The position numbers were made by a program, and so were the translations under genes. The notes beneath the pieces are model-generated. The model did not search any database, was not told the origin of the DNA, and saw only the letters and a list, made by a program, of their open reading frames with translations. A DNA stretch of 64,000 nucleotides, from positions 51,602 through 115,601 of the forward strand of contig JAPDPQ010000016.1 of NCBI GenBank assembly GCA_034506395.1. The letters run 5' to 3'. Below are positions 15,786 through 25,313 of the stretch, in pieces. This DNA comes from a candidate division KSB1 bacterium (GTDB lineage Bacteria > Zhuqueibacterota > Zhuqueibacteria > Thermofontimicrobiales > Thermofontimicrobiaceae). Every line of letters starts with the position of its first letter. The first letter of the stretch is position 1.

Positions 15786-18701
15786 CTACATCTTTATGCT
15801 CTCTGGGGGGCCTAAATAACTCGGCTTAATTTCACCAGTCTCCACAACCAGTTTTTGTAACACCACCCCTGGATCAACCATCCAAAATTTCAAAACGTGC
15901 CGACCTGATTCGTTAATGACATGTTGAGAAATCTCCACGGTGATATTGTTGCGCACCGATTCTTCCCAATCTTGAAAAGTCTTATTCTCGTGGATATTGA
16001 TGACTTGAATGGGGTCGTCATCGAACGAAATCCCGTAGCGCAATCCTTGGGTGTTATGGAAATTTAGCGTCGGAGATAGATAAGCTTTGACCTTCACCTC
16101 TCCTTGGCTGAACAGATAAGTATCAAATTCCAATCGCGGTCCAGTAGCGCTTGCCGGCTGAGATGGTGCAGTAACTGGAAATATCGTCATGCCCGATAGC
16201 GTCCGCCCCAAATCGGGGATGCGTTGCCAATTAAGGGGTGGATTTGCAACAGCGCGCGAATAGTGCTCAGCCTCTATTGAAACATAATTATTGCATTCAA
16301 TAAAGCAACCTTGCAGCTCAGACTGGGGGATAGCTGGATTCAAAATTTTTGCATGAACCACTATGCGGCGGCGGTGAGGCCCAGCGACCAGGATTTGCCC
16401 ATTCTGCTCTCCTTCTGGTACTTTTTGCCAATCTATTTTCACCCATAGCCGCTGCTCGGTCCGAATTTCGCCAGATGTGGGATCGACTTTGATCCAAGGC
16501 TTGTCTGTTTTAATGGAATATTTAAAAGGTTTTTTGCCCCGGTTGAATAGCTCGATATAGTAGCTTTGTTGATGATATCGATCGAAGGTCGGCAAAATTG
16601 CCATGCCAGGCGCGTTGGGCCACCAGCAATCGGAACCCTCAACAGCAACTCCCATTTCCGCCGTCTCTGGAATTGATATTTCTTTGACCTCTGGCATGAC
16701 ATTGGTCTCCGGTTGCTGCCAATAGGTGTAACCAATATGGGTTTGATCCATCATGTGGTTCCATTTGCCGTTGGCCATAATTTTATTGTAGTAATTGGTG
16801 ATTTCTGCGTCCCGAGCGAATAATTGCTTCGCCTTTTCTGCCAAGCTGTTGGTCGCTGCTCGTCCCTGTTTAGCATAAAGCCGATTTTTTCCCACGGTGA
16901 CATAAAGCTCATTCAAATTGGCACAGGCTTCCACTGGATGAAGCACCAGTTGATAAAAGGCATCTTGATATTCAGCAGGAAGAGCGTCATAAACCGTTCG
17001 GGCTTGTTCTTCTAATTTTTTATAATCGGATACAACTGTCTCAGCTTCTCGGTAGTTGACCAGACTATATGTGTCTGGGGAAAGCAATTCAGGCTTTCGG
17101 CGGGAATTGAATTTGGTATAGCTGGTTAAGATGTGAGCGATCTCTTTTGCGTACCGTAAGCCGAATTGTTTTTCCGACCAAAGTCTGGTATACTCGGGCA
17201 AATATTCAGCGGGAAAAATTTCTGGATTCCAGGCATAATCCAGAAAAAAGCTAATGGGAAATTCCATTGGTTTAATATCCCCCACATTGACGATCCAGAT
17301 TTGCCTCGCGTCATATTCATACGCCAGATGCATTTGCTCCCACACCCGAGAAATTTGGTTGGTATTGAGCCATTTAAAATTCCTCGGTCCGCCTACATAA
17401 TCGTAATGATAATATATGCCGTAGCCACCAGCACGCGGTGGATCGTCCAACTTGGGCAGTTTGCGGATATTGCCCCAATTATCATCGCACAGCAGCAAAG
17501 TCACATCATCGGGAACGCGCATCCCTTTGTCGTAATATTCCTGCACCTCTTTATAGAGTGCCCAAACTTGGGGAATGGTGGTGATGTCTTTGCCAGTCAC
17601 CTCTTTTAAAATTTCTCGTTGATCTTTAACGATCCTCTGAAGCAACTCGATATTCGCCTCTTCACTCATGGGCTCATCGCCGTCGCCGCGCATGGCCAGG
17701 GTCACGATGCTTTCGTAATTGCCCATCCGGCGAATTCCTTCGGTCCAAAATTGGCGCAACTTGGCTTCATTCTTTTCATAATTCCAAGGCCCAGAGCCAT
17801 ATCGGCGCCATTCATCATGCGCCCGCATCATCGGCTCATGATGCGAAGTGCCGATTACTACACCGTATTCATCCGCCAATCGAGGATTTTCAGGGTCATC
17901 GTCATAAAAGGCCCTCCCCCACATGGCTGGCCAGAGAAAGTTCCCTTTCAATCTCAAGATCAGCTCAAACACATGCTCATAAAATTTGGCATTAAACCCT
18001 CCGAACTTCTCATAAGCCCAGCCAGAAAGTGCAGGCGCTTCATCGTTAATAAAAATACCTCGATATTTTACTTTCGGTGGGCCAAGGATGTGTCGACCTG
18101 GTAGAATATAAATATCAGTCTTTTTCTTTGGCGGAACATCTGCCCACCAATACCAGGGCGAAACACCGATCTTCTCAGAAAGATCAAACATCCCGAAGAT
18201 TGTGCCGCGTTTATCGCTCCCAACAATGACCAGCGCTGACGTTCCTATTGAGAATGGGTGTTCTATGACCTGGATGAGCGATGCTTCCCATCGACCTACA
18301 ATGTCAGAGACATCGAGCTTGTTATCAGAAACCAACTTGTCGATCAACTGGCTTTTGCCCAAGGTGCCGATGATGACTATTTCATTGGCTTCAGGAATGT
18401 CATCAAACGAGATCGCTGGTTTCGTCCCAGTCACCCGCTCGATATCGGCCTGAAAGTGCCTGAGAACGCGAAGCACACCCGGATAGTCCTGGGAGCTCGC
18501 GCACAATACGGCTGGTTTGCCGGCATCAGAAAGAGCAAATGCGCCGGCGAGCTTTTCCGTGGAAAAAAAAGTTTCAGGGTCCTTTGCTGATGCAGGTTTT
18601 GGCCGGATCAATGCAATACCCAATAGCAGTGAGACAAGAAGGATGGTTAGCCAGAGTTGAATTGTCGATGGCAAAAGTTTTTTGTTGTTCCTATGGGTCA
18701 T
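15786..18701 (-). CDS. GH115 alpha-(4-O-methyl)-glucuronidase
   Basis: GH115 enzymes remove (4-O-methyl)-glucuronic acid side chains from intact glucuronoxylan. This 971-residue protein has a membrane/signal segment near residues 15-38, an N-terminal domain, then the family core: GIFINDEAPALSGW, GNFLWPAMWGRAF, VIGTSHHEPMMR and LCDDNWGN. A C-terminal jelly-roll and tail follow. Length and order match complete family members. The ATG at 18701 has AGG eight bases upstream; a GTG three codons earlier is the alternative. It lies 60-70 bp downstream of GH8 and shares its LacI-controlled promoter. It has no sorting domain, so a periplasmic or membrane-anchored location is more likely than export to the medium. 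Confidence 0.93.
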   Translation of the reverse strand: MTHRNNKKLLPSTIQLWLTILLVSLLLGIALIRPKPASAKDPETFFSTEKLAGAFALSDAGKPAVLCASSQDYPGVLRVLRHFQADIERVTGTKPAISFDDIPEANEIVIIGTLGKSQLIDKLVSDNKLDVSDIVGRWEASLIQVIEHPFSIGTSALVIVGSDKRGTIFGMFDLSEKIGVSPWYWWADVPPKKKTDIYILPGRHILGPPKVKYRGIFINDEAPALSGWAYEKFGGFNAKFYEHVFELILRLKGNFLWPAMWGRAFYDDDPENPRLADEYGVVIGTSHHEPMMRAHDEWRRYGSGPWNYEKNEAKLRQFWTEGIRRMGNYESIVTLAMRGDGDEPMSEEANIELLQRIVKDQREILKEVTGKDITTIPQVWALYKEVQEYYDKGMRVPDDVTLLLCDDNWGNIRKLPKLDDPPRAGGYGIYYHYDYVGGPRNFKWLNTNQISRVWEQMHLAYEYDARQIWIVNVGDIKPMEFPISFFLDYAWNPEIFPAEYLPEYTRLWSEKQFGLRYAKEIAHILTSYTKFNSRRKPELLSPDTYSLVNYREAETVVSDYKKLEEQARTVYDALPAEYQDAFYQLVLHPVEACANLNELYVTVGKNRLYAKQGRAATNSLAEKAKQLFARDAEITNYYNKIMANGKWNHMMDQTHIGYTYWQQPETNVMPEVKEISIPETAEMGVAVEGSDCWWPNAPGMAILPTFDRYHQQSYYIELFNRGKKPFKYSIKTDKPWIKVDPTSGEIRTEQRLWVKIDWQKVPEGEQNGQILVAGPHRRRIVVHAKILNPAIPQSELQGCFIECNNYVSIEAEHYSRAVANPPLNWQRIPDLGRTLSGMTIFPVTAPSQPASATGPRLEFDTYLFSQGEVKVKAYLSPTLNFHNTQGLRYGISFDDDPIQVINIHENKTFQDWEESVRNNITVEISQHVINESGRHVLKFWMVDPGVVLQKLVVETGEIKPSYLGPPESIKM

Positions 18702-18770
18702 GGGAATCACCTAATTTTAAAATGAAGTCATTCAGCCACTAGGCAAATGGGCTGTTTTTGAATTATCGGA

Positions 18771-20030
18771 TCATTCAAAAATTCGAAAATTGCCACTGAC
18801 CTGAAGCAGTGCCAGGAGATACAACATGCCATCATAATAGCGGTAGGTGCCGCTTGGAATCGGTGTGTTCCAAAACGCTGCTATAAAGTCTTTTCGCATA
18901 TTATCTGAAGCAGCCAGGGCTGCAACGGCATTCATGGCTACCAAGCCAGCGCTATGATCATCACCTAATTTTTTGCCATCAATTGTGAATTGATTGCCGT
19001 AATTGGCTATGCCCTGACGATAAAAGAATTCGAGCAGGCGATTGGACTGCACCACGGCCCAATCATCTCGCGCAAACCAAAGATAATCGATGGCAACGTT
19101 CATTGCAACGCGCCAAGCATCGAAACGAAAGTCGTGGTGACCGCCACCCCAGGGAGGATCCAAAGGCTTTCCTTCAAAAGTCGCATAATCTGGTGCCAAT
19201 CCAGTAATCGGATGGACTGCCCGCTTGAGGAATTCTCGACTTGCTTTCGCTGCTGCTTGCCAAAATCGATTATTCTTGTTTGCCCACCGCGCCCATAATT
19301 CATAGAAATGGGGGACATGATAGGATGGGTCAGTAAAATCATCGACATGACCGGCTGGCACAAACACTACCAATTTGTTTTTGGGATTGAACATATTGGT
19401 GACAACATCGGCACGATCTGAGTGAGGGCTTTTGCCAAGCATCGCATCCAAAATTTGCTGCGCTTCCGCCCTGTATCGAAAAATGCCTTCGCCTTCTCCC
19501 CATCGATTTGCAGCAAATAGAAGCGACATGACGATCCACTCTTCACCATCTGAAGCCGGATTTGTATCGATCTTCGTCCCATCGGTGCGACAATGCCAAG
19601 CAAAATAATGTCGCAGCGGCCCGGTCTGATGCTGCATGTAAGTTTTGGCCCAGTTCCAAAGCCGATCGAATTCAGCTTTTTTATCGAGCTGAACAGCGAT
19701 CATCATGCCATAGGACATGCCCTCAGTGCGAACATCCTGATTGAAAATATCCTCTATATAGGCCATATCTGGCTCGACCGGATAGTAAATCCGTTGCGTT
19801 TCATCATCCCCATAGAACAGTTGCTGGAAGGTGCTGTCGATTCTGGCCTGGACCTGGGCTTCTGAACAGCCGAGGAGCTCAACAAAGAGATTGGGATAAT
19901 GATGACTATTATACGCGCCAGAGTTGGCTTTTTTTTGAGATTGACATTGGGCAAGGATTGAATAGAGCGGAAAAGCATAACAAAGGAAGAATAGCAGCAA
20001 AACAGGATGAAGCGTCTTTCGAGCGATCAC
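18771..20030 (-). CDS. GH8 reducing-end xylose-releasing exo-oligoxylanase (Rex type)
   Basis: The protein of about 419 residues has a signal peptide (about 1-28) and an (alpha/alpha)6 GH8 catalytic domain. General acid Glu (about 103) lies in RTEGMSYGMM, and the probable base Asp (about 304) in FRFDAWRVAMN. The segments DPSYHVPHFYELW and WHC match the xylan-active Rex subgroup rather than GH8 cellulases or chitosanases, which is consistent with the locus. Such enzymes release xylose from the reducing end of xylo-oligosaccharides. The GTG at 20030 has GAGG six bases upstream and is preferred to a TTG two codons before it. It is the first gene of the minus-strand operon and faces the LacI gene. 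Confidence 0.88.
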   Translation of the reverse strand: MIARKTLHPVLLLFFLCYAFPLYSILAQCQSQKKANSGAYNSHHYPNLFVELLGCSEAQVQARIDSTFQQLFYGDDETQRIYYPVEPDMAYIEDIFNQDVRTEGMSYGMMIAVQLDKKAEFDRLWNWAKTYMQHQTGPLRHYFAWHCRTDGTKIDTNPASDGEEWIVMSLLFAANRWGEGEGIFRYRAEAQQILDAMLGKSPHSDRADVVTNMFNPKNKLVVFVPAGHVDDFTDPSYHVPHFYELWARWANKNNRFWQAAAKASREFLKRAVHPITGLAPDYATFEGKPLDPPWGGGHHDFRFDAWRVAMNVAIDYLWFARDDWAVVQSNRLLEFFYRQGIANYGNQFTIDGKKLGDDHSAGLVAMNAVAALAASDNMRKDFIAAFWNTPIPSGTYRYYDGMLYLLALLQVSGNFRIFE

Positions 20031-20068
20031 GGTCAACCTCGAAATTGGACAGAAAAGTTAAATTGAAA

Positions 20069-20110
20069 TTGAAACGTTTCAAATATATCAAAGTGATGAT
20101 AAAAAGTCAA
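20069..20110 (-). promoter_or_regulatory. Promoter and perfect palindromic LacI operator for the GH8-GH115 operon
   Basis: On the minus strand TTGACT (20105-20110), a 17-base spacer and TATATT (20082-20087) form a strong sigma70-type promoter. The operator TTGAAACGTTTCAA at 20069-20082 is a perfect 14-base palindrome overlapping the -10 box and transcription start. This is the form expected for a LacI/CcpA-type repressor, and the regulator gene lies divergently next to it. Confidence 0.8.
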
Positions 20111-20371
20111 GCAAAAAATTGTCAAATATGCATCTTCCTTATGGCTCAAGAAAAATGGAGGTTGATCAGGGGCATGAAAAAGCATATGAAAAGAGAAATA
20201 GTTTCGATTCAAAGCATCCAAGCTGTCGTAGCAACAGAAAAGTTTCGACATTGAGGTTATTAGCATGTTAAAATGGAACCGCAATTAAAATGTTGATCCG
20301 AACGATTCACGATCATGGTGCATAATTATGATTGAAGCGGCAAATCTGGTCGATCATTGCTAAAATTTCTA

Positions 20372-20426
20372 TTGATTTTATCAATAAAAGCCATTATATT
20401 TTATCAAAAAAATTAAAACGTTTCAA
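20372..20426 (+). promoter_or_regulatory. Autoregulated promoter of the LacI-family gene
   Basis: On the plus strand TTGATT (20372-20377), a 17-base spacer and TATATT (20395-20400) precede a second operator copy, TTAAAACGTTTCAA at 20413-20426, just after the expected start of transcription. The regulator should therefore repress its own gene. Confidence 0.7.
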
Positions 20427-20462
20427 TAAAAGCATAGTTGCGAAGAGGCATCGGAGCAGTTC

Positions 20463-21494
20463 ATGAAGAAAATAACGATCGAGGATGTAGCAAAGCGCGC
20501 TGGTGTTTCTAAAGGCACTGTCTCGGCAGTTATCAACGCAAAAAATACCGTAAAGCCCGATACCCGAGAGCGTATTTTAGAAGTGATGAAAGAGCTAAAT
20601 TTTCGGCCTCGCGGGATGGCAAGAAATTTAAAAAATGGTAATCAGGATAAATGTATTGGGATCATTATTAAAGACCTGAGTTATCCCTTTTATACGACGA
20701 TTGCACTTGGTGCGCGCGAATACGCTCATAATAAAGGATATTCCTTTATCGTTGCCAGTTCAGAAAACGATCATGAGTGTGAGAAAAAATTTACCCATTT
20801 ATTTTCGACTAAAGACATCAAAGGAGCGATCATTGCCCCATTGGTCGAAGGTGATGCGGAGATTGAGCATTTGTTCAAGTTGAAGATGATCAATTACCCA
20901 TTTGTGCTCCTGGAGGACGTAAAGGGCATTCAGGCGAATGTGGTGGCGATCGACAATTTGAAGGCAATTAAGAAGGCAGTCAAATATTTGATTGATAGTG
21001 GCCATACGAAAATTGTTCACTTTGCGGGCCCGCCGCAGTCGTCTCATACTCAGGAGAGAATCGAGGGCTTTCGCGATGCATTCAGCGAAAGCCCATTGGT
21101 GTTCAATAAAGATATGATTGTCTCCATTGGTTCGCGGCATGAGGAAAGCTATGGAAATACGCTGAATTATTTTAAAAATCTCAGACGAGAAGATTATCCC
21201 ACAGCCATCGTGTGTTTCAATGATCAGCAAGCCCTGGCAGTCATGACCGCACTGAAGGATTTAAACATCCGCGTCCCCGACGATATCTCCATCGTAGGTA
21301 ATGACGACATATACTATGCCAAGATTTATCCAGTGCCATTGACAACCATTCGGGCACCCCAATATGAGATCGGCAGAAAAGCAGCCGAGATACTCATTCG
21401 TAATATCGAAACGCCAGGTCAGTTGCCACCCGAGCGCGTGGTTTTGGAAACCGATTTCATCATCCGGGAATCCACTCGGGTTTTGAATGTCTGA
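20463..21494 (+). CDS. LacI-family transcriptional repressor of xylan-use genes
   Basis: The 343-residue protein has the classic LacI/GalR layout. The N-terminal helix-turn-helix is TIEDVAKRAGVSKGTVSAVIN (residues 4-24 region), followed by the hinge around RPRGMARNLKNG and a periplasmic-binding-protein-like sensor core (about 62-335, beginning CIGIIIKDLSYPFY). It should bind the TTGAAACGTTTCAA-type sites at 20069, 20413, 10499 and perhaps 49866, releasing DNA when a sugar ligand, most simply xylose or a xylo-oligosaccharide, binds. Family membership is certain; ligand and target set are inferred from the placement and sequence of those sites. Confidence 0.92.
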   Translation: MKKITIEDVAKRAGVSKGTVSAVINAKNTVKPDTRERILEVMKELNFRPRGMARNLKNGNQDKCIGIIIKDLSYPFYTTIALGAREYAHNKGYSFIVASSENDHECEKKFTHLFSTKDIKGAIIAPLVEGDAEIEHLFKLKMINYPFVLLEDVKGIQANVVAIDNLKAIKKAVKYLIDSGHTKIVHFAGPPQSSHTQERIEGFRDAFSESPLVFNKDMIVSIGSRHEESYGNTLNYFKNLRREDYPTAIVCFNDQQALAVMTALKDLNIRVPDDISIVGNDDIYYAKIYPVPLTTIRAPQYEIGRKAAEILIRNIETPGQLPPERVVLETDFIIRESTRVLNV

Positions 21495-21644
21495 GACGGC
21501 GGACTCAAGGATGAGCACTTCTAATTTGAGCAATCCAAGTAAATGAAAGTCGAACGCTGGAATGATAACAGCGATGGAATTTTGAATCATTATTCCAGTG
21601 TTCTGACCTTGGAAACTGGCGTTGCTAACTTTTAACCTTTCTGA

Positions 21645-23606
21645 TCATAGATGCAACCAGGCGACCCATCCTCCGCCTGGTGCCAGATGAACCTTGAGTT
21701 GCTCGCCCTTGTGAACGGTCATCACCTGCTTTTTGAAATCCATCGCATTGCGATCGGCGTTGATGCCATCCTGGAATAACTCAATCGTATATTTTTTATC
21801 CCCGAGAAAAGAAAAATCGATCATGAGGTCTCTGGCGGTCCAATCGGTCATGGCACCAATGAACCAGTCATTGCCATGACGCCGAGCGATGACAATGAAA
21901 TCGGCCATTTGAGCAGCCAAAACACGAGTCTCATCCCAGGTCGTTGGCACTCGAGCCAGAAATTCCATGCATTCAGCTTCTCTCAGATAATTGGATGGGC
22001 TATCGCATAGCATCTGGAGCGGGCTCTCAAAAACCACATACATGGCCAATTGATGACAGCGAGTCCCTTGGCTCATGGGGCGCTGGAATACAGGCCGAAA
22101 TTGCTCTTTTGTGGCGTTGATCATCGCGCCCGGCGTGTAATCCATTGGACCGGCCAGCATCCGCGTGAACGGCAGGGTGACATTGTGCTCTGGGTTGGGA
22201 TCCTCGGTTGACCATTTACTCCATTCAAGACCTCGAACGCCCTCACTGGTGAGCACGTTTGGATAGGTGCGAATCAAACCCGTCGGTTTATAGGCACCAT
22301 GGAAATCGACGAGCAACTGGCGTTTCGCCGCTTCCTGAGCAACTTTGTAATAATAATTGACCATCGGTTGATCATCCCGCTGCATGAAATCGACTTTAAT
22401 GCCCTTTATCCCCCATCGGACAAACTGCTCCAATGCTGGTTCCAATTGGTCATCCAGCGTCTTCCAGCTCATCCAAAGAATAATGCCGACATTTTTCTCG
22501 CGGCCGTACGCCACTAATTGAGGTATATCGATTTCTGGGACTACCTCTAACAAATTGCCCAAACGATACCATCCTTCATCCAGGATCACATATTCGATCC
22601 CGAACCGCGAGGCAAAATCAATATAATACTGATAGGTCTTGGTGTTGATCCCAGCACGAAAATCCACGCCGTAAATATTGTTCCAATTCCACCAGTCCCA
22701 GGCCACTTTCCCCGGCCTAATCCAGGACGGATTGGCAATTTGGCAGTCTTTGGCCAATTTATAGACCATCTGGCTTTCGACCAATTCAGCATCCCTTTCG
22801 GCGATGATCAGTACCCGCCATGGAAATACGCGCTGACCCCGAGTCTTCACCAGAAAATCTGCCCGTCGAGTGACCATCACATCTCGATCACTGCGCTGTT
22901 CAAACTCCAGGGGAAAATAGGGGAATTTCGCCAAAAGTGCTGTTGGCGAGTGCAGCGAGCCAGTGAGGTACATGCCAGGGTAATCCTCAAGATCAGCTTC
23001 AAGGATGGCGACTTTCGGCCCAGAAGGAATATCGATCACTGCTGGCAAGTAACCCATGCGATCGGCAGTTACTTCGCTGAGCAACATTCGCTGATATAAC
23101 CGTTCCGAATGGGTATAGAAGCTCTCTTCTTGGGCAAAATAGAGTGGATGATCAGAACCAAATTCAAATGTAGCCAGTTCCTCGAACACCTCGATGTCCT
23201 TTTTGAAATTGGTGAACCAGCGATAGGCGAAGCCATCATTATAGGCGCGAAGGATCAGCCCGTAATCCCCTTTGATTTGAATCATGAGCTGATTGCAATG
23301 ATTCTCGATATTGGCGTTTTTCACTTTGATCACTGGTTGTAATGTCTCCCGAATCGTTGTGCGCTGGACGCCATGAATCGAAATATCTTTCCCCAACCAT
23401 CTCCCCTCATCTAATCGCATCCCAATGGCGGATGGCTTTATTATCTGTTGATTTTTGAACCAAACAGAAAAGGACACTTGATCTGATACGAACAGTTGCA
23501 CTTTAATTTTCTGATCCGGCGAAGCAAGCTGATATTGGCGAGCATTTGAGTTGGATAAAGACAAAAGGCAGGTAAATGCAAACAACAAAAGAAATCGTCT
23601 TCGCAT
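21645..23606 (-). CDS. Secreted GH97 glycoside hydrolase (alpha-glucosidase/alpha-galactosidase)
   Basis: The 653-residue protein has a signal peptide (about 1-22), the N-terminal super-sandwich, the TIM barrel (about 285-560; WDWWNWNNIYGVDF, YVILDEGWY, GIKGIKVDFMQRDDQ, TSEGVRGLEW) and the C-terminal sandwich of GH97. GH97 has inverting alpha-glucosidases (SusB) and retaining alpha-galactosidases. An Asp in KVDFM sits where the retaining branch has its nucleophile, which favours alpha-galactosidase-like retaining chemistry. That assignment is a family-based inference from one motif. AAAGGAGC precedes the ATG. It converges with the LacI gene, and no shared operator was found upstream. Confidence 0.88.
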   Translation of the reverse strand: MRRRFLLLFAFTCLLSLSNSNARQYQLASPDQKIKVQLFVSDQVSFSVWFKNQQIIKPSAIGMRLDEGRWLGKDISIHGVQRTTIRETLQPVIKVKNANIENHCNQLMIQIKGDYGLILRAYNDGFAYRWFTNFKKDIEVFEELATFEFGSDHPLYFAQEESFYTHSERLYQRMLLSEVTADRMGYLPAVIDIPSGPKVAILEADLEDYPGMYLTGSLHSPTALLAKFPYFPLEFEQRSDRDVMVTRRADFLVKTRGQRVFPWRVLIIAERDAELVESQMVYKLAKDCQIANPSWIRPGKVAWDWWNWNNIYGVDFRAGINTKTYQYYIDFASRFGIEYVILDEGWYRLGNLLEVVPEIDIPQLVAYGREKNVGIILWMSWKTLDDQLEPALEQFVRWGIKGIKVDFMQRDDQPMVNYYYKVAQEAAKRQLLVDFHGAYKPTGLIRTYPNVLTSEGVRGLEWSKWSTEDPNPEHNVTLPFTRMLAGPMDYTPGAMINATKEQFRPVFQRPMSQGTRCHQLAMYVVFESPLQMLCDSPSNYLREAECMEFLARVPTTWDETRVLAAQMADFIVIARRHGNDWFIGAMTDWTARDLMIDFSFLGDKKYTIELFQDGINADRNAMDFKKQVMTVHKGEQLKVHLAPGGGWVAWLHL

Positions 23607-24181
23607 CGCAGTGCTCCTTTCAGTTAGATAAGATCAAGTTCTTCAAAATGCATGTGGAATGTCCCTCCTCCAGATGGGGAAGTCCCTTTTGCGCGACGAA
23701 GCATCAAATAGAGAGGCTTCTCCGCTGTCTGGCAGACGGCATGACCCGAATATTCCAAATCATTTTGATTTTTCAGAGATCAATAACTCTGTCAGATTGG
23801 AAAATGACCGAAAATAGAACAGCTCATCCATTCTGAATTTTAACAATCGGCTTTCATTTAAGGAAATCCATGCTGAATCGAAGCCAGCGGCAGAGCAGCT
23901 TCCGATCTGCTCCCTCATGTCCATCCGAAGCCGAACTGTCGAAAGGCAATGACTCGCTCAAATGTACAAGCTTTCAACAATTCAGTTACCAGAAATCGAT
24001 CGCTCGTTTGAACAAACGGTATCTGTTAGAGCTCTTTTTGAAACGAACCAGATTTGATTTCATTTACAGTAATAAGCTTGGAAACTAAAATTGATTGGGC
24101 CAACAATCTGCTTGATTGTTTTGTCAAAAATTCTTATGTTTGGGATAATCAGCTTAACAGGAAATTGAGACCATCAAAATT
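23607..24181. other. Intergenic region between divergent GH97 and SpoU genes
   Basis: No gene is supported in these 575 bases. The only structured item is a 14-base palindrome, CGTTTGAACAAACG at 24005-24018. It resembles a small operator but is not the LacI site used elsewhere in the window. Promoters for both divergent genes should lie here, but none stands out. Confidence 0.4.
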
Positions 24182-24736
24182 ATGCCGATACGAAAAATTT
24201 CTCACTTCGATTTGCTGGATCAGACGCCTTCGTTGGAAATGGTTCAACAGCGGCCGCGCCGTCCGATTTCGGTTTTGTTGGATCATGTCCGAAGCTTGTA
24301 CAACGTGGGATCGATCTTTCGGACGTCAGATGCTGTTGGAGTTGAAAAGCTCTATCTTTGTGGTCTCACTGGCTATCCGCCCCGAGCTGAGATCCATAAA
24401 GCCGCGTTGGGAGCTGAGAAAACGGTACCGTGGGAGCACTGTCCCGATCCAGTAGCGGCGATCCATCAGCTCAAGTCACGTGGCTATCGAATTGTCGTTC
24501 TGGAACATACCGATCAATCCCAGCTCTATCATCAGGCTCACTACGAGTTCCCGCTTTGCCTGGTAGTGGGTCATGAGATCACCGGCGTTTCCGATGAAGT
24601 GGTGGCGCTGGCCGATCAGGCGATTGAGATCCCCATGGCAGGGATAAAGCAATCGCTCAATGTGGCCGTTGCCTATGGTGTAGCCATTTATGAAATCATT
24701 AAGCATTGCCCTGATCCTTTTCAAGCAACACATTAA
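24182..24736 (+). CDS. SpoU/TrmH-family RNA 2'-O-methyltransferase
   Basis: The 184-residue protein carries the three knotted SPOUT motifs: VRSLYNVGSIFRTSDA (motif 1), LVVGHEITGVSDEVV (motif 2) and IPMAGIKQSLNVAVAYGVAIYE (motif 3). These form the S-adenosylmethionine site and the dimer. Members 2'-O-methylate a tRNA or rRNA ribose. It lacks the extra N-terminal RNA-binding domain of RlmB, so it is closer to small TrmH-like members, but the target base cannot be told. Its last 38 bases overlap the convergent gene on the other strand. Confidence 0.9.
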   Translation: MPIRKISHFDLLDQTPSLEMVQQRPRRPISVLLDHVRSLYNVGSIFRTSDAVGVEKLYLCGLTGYPPRAEIHKAALGAEKTVPWEHCPDPVAAIHQLKSRGYRIVVLEHTDQSQLYHQAHYEFPLCLVVGHEITGVSDEVVALADQAIEIPMAGIKQSLNVAVAYGVAIYEIIKHCPDPFQATH

Positions 24737-25280
24737 CAAGCGTCATGACTGACTCACGGCTGAGCACCCGATAGGCTGGTCGGTGGGCTTGTCGATACCC
24801 ATGAGAATGATGAACAGCTGGGTAGTTTCTCGCGTTCATTTGTTCATCGAAACGAAGCAATGCCTTTTTATCAAAATTCAGTAGCCCCGTTACAACCGCC
24901 TCCTGAAATTGTCCCCATAACGACAGGAACCCTTCTCTTGAACCGCGGATTTGTTGGCCTGTCCAAATCATTGCCTGAAAAAGCCCACTCGCCTCTCCCT
25001 CGAGCAATTTGTATGGCCTCAAATTCAATCGTACCACGTCGCCTGAAACAGAGATTATTTCAATGAGTGGCTCATCCGAATCGGCACGGATTGCATTCAG
25101 CTCCTGGTTCAAGCGTTGTCTTGTACCTTCCAAATCCACCAACAGATGTTCAATACCAAACACACTCTGGTAGATCAATTTGTAAGCATCTTGAATATCG
25201 AATTGCCTTTTTTGCTGTTGATTTTGTCGAATGATTTCGACGAGGGATGTGGGTATACTCTGACCAAATATCGAATTCAT
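24699..25280 (-). CDS. Conserved-looking protein of unknown function
   Basis: The 193-residue product is soluble, mostly helical by composition, and has no signal peptide. I do not recognise a named domain. Notable segments are DIQDAYKLIYQSVFGIEHLL near residues 28-47, VVRLNLRPYK near 82-91, and a His/Tyr-rich stretch NYPAVHHSHGYRQAHRPAYRVL near 150-171. Three to four histidines there could bind metal or form an active site. It converges on and overlaps the SpoU gene by 38 bp and lies 33 bp after the AsmA-like gene, so it may end that operon. Coding status is supported by length, codon pattern and tight packing. Confidence 0.65.
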   Translation of the reverse strand: MNSIFGQSIPTSLVEIIRQNQQQKRQFDIQDAYKLIYQSVFGIEHLLVDLEGTRQRLNQELNAIRADSDEPLIEIISVSGDVVRLNLRPYKLLEGEASGLFQAMIWTGQQIRGSREGFLSLWGQFQEAVVTGLLNFDKKALLRFDEQMNARNYPAVHHSHGYRQAHRPAYRVLSRESVMTLVNVLLEKDQGNA

Positions 25281-25313
25281 CGGAATTCCATTTTTAACGT
25301 TTGGTGATCGCTG

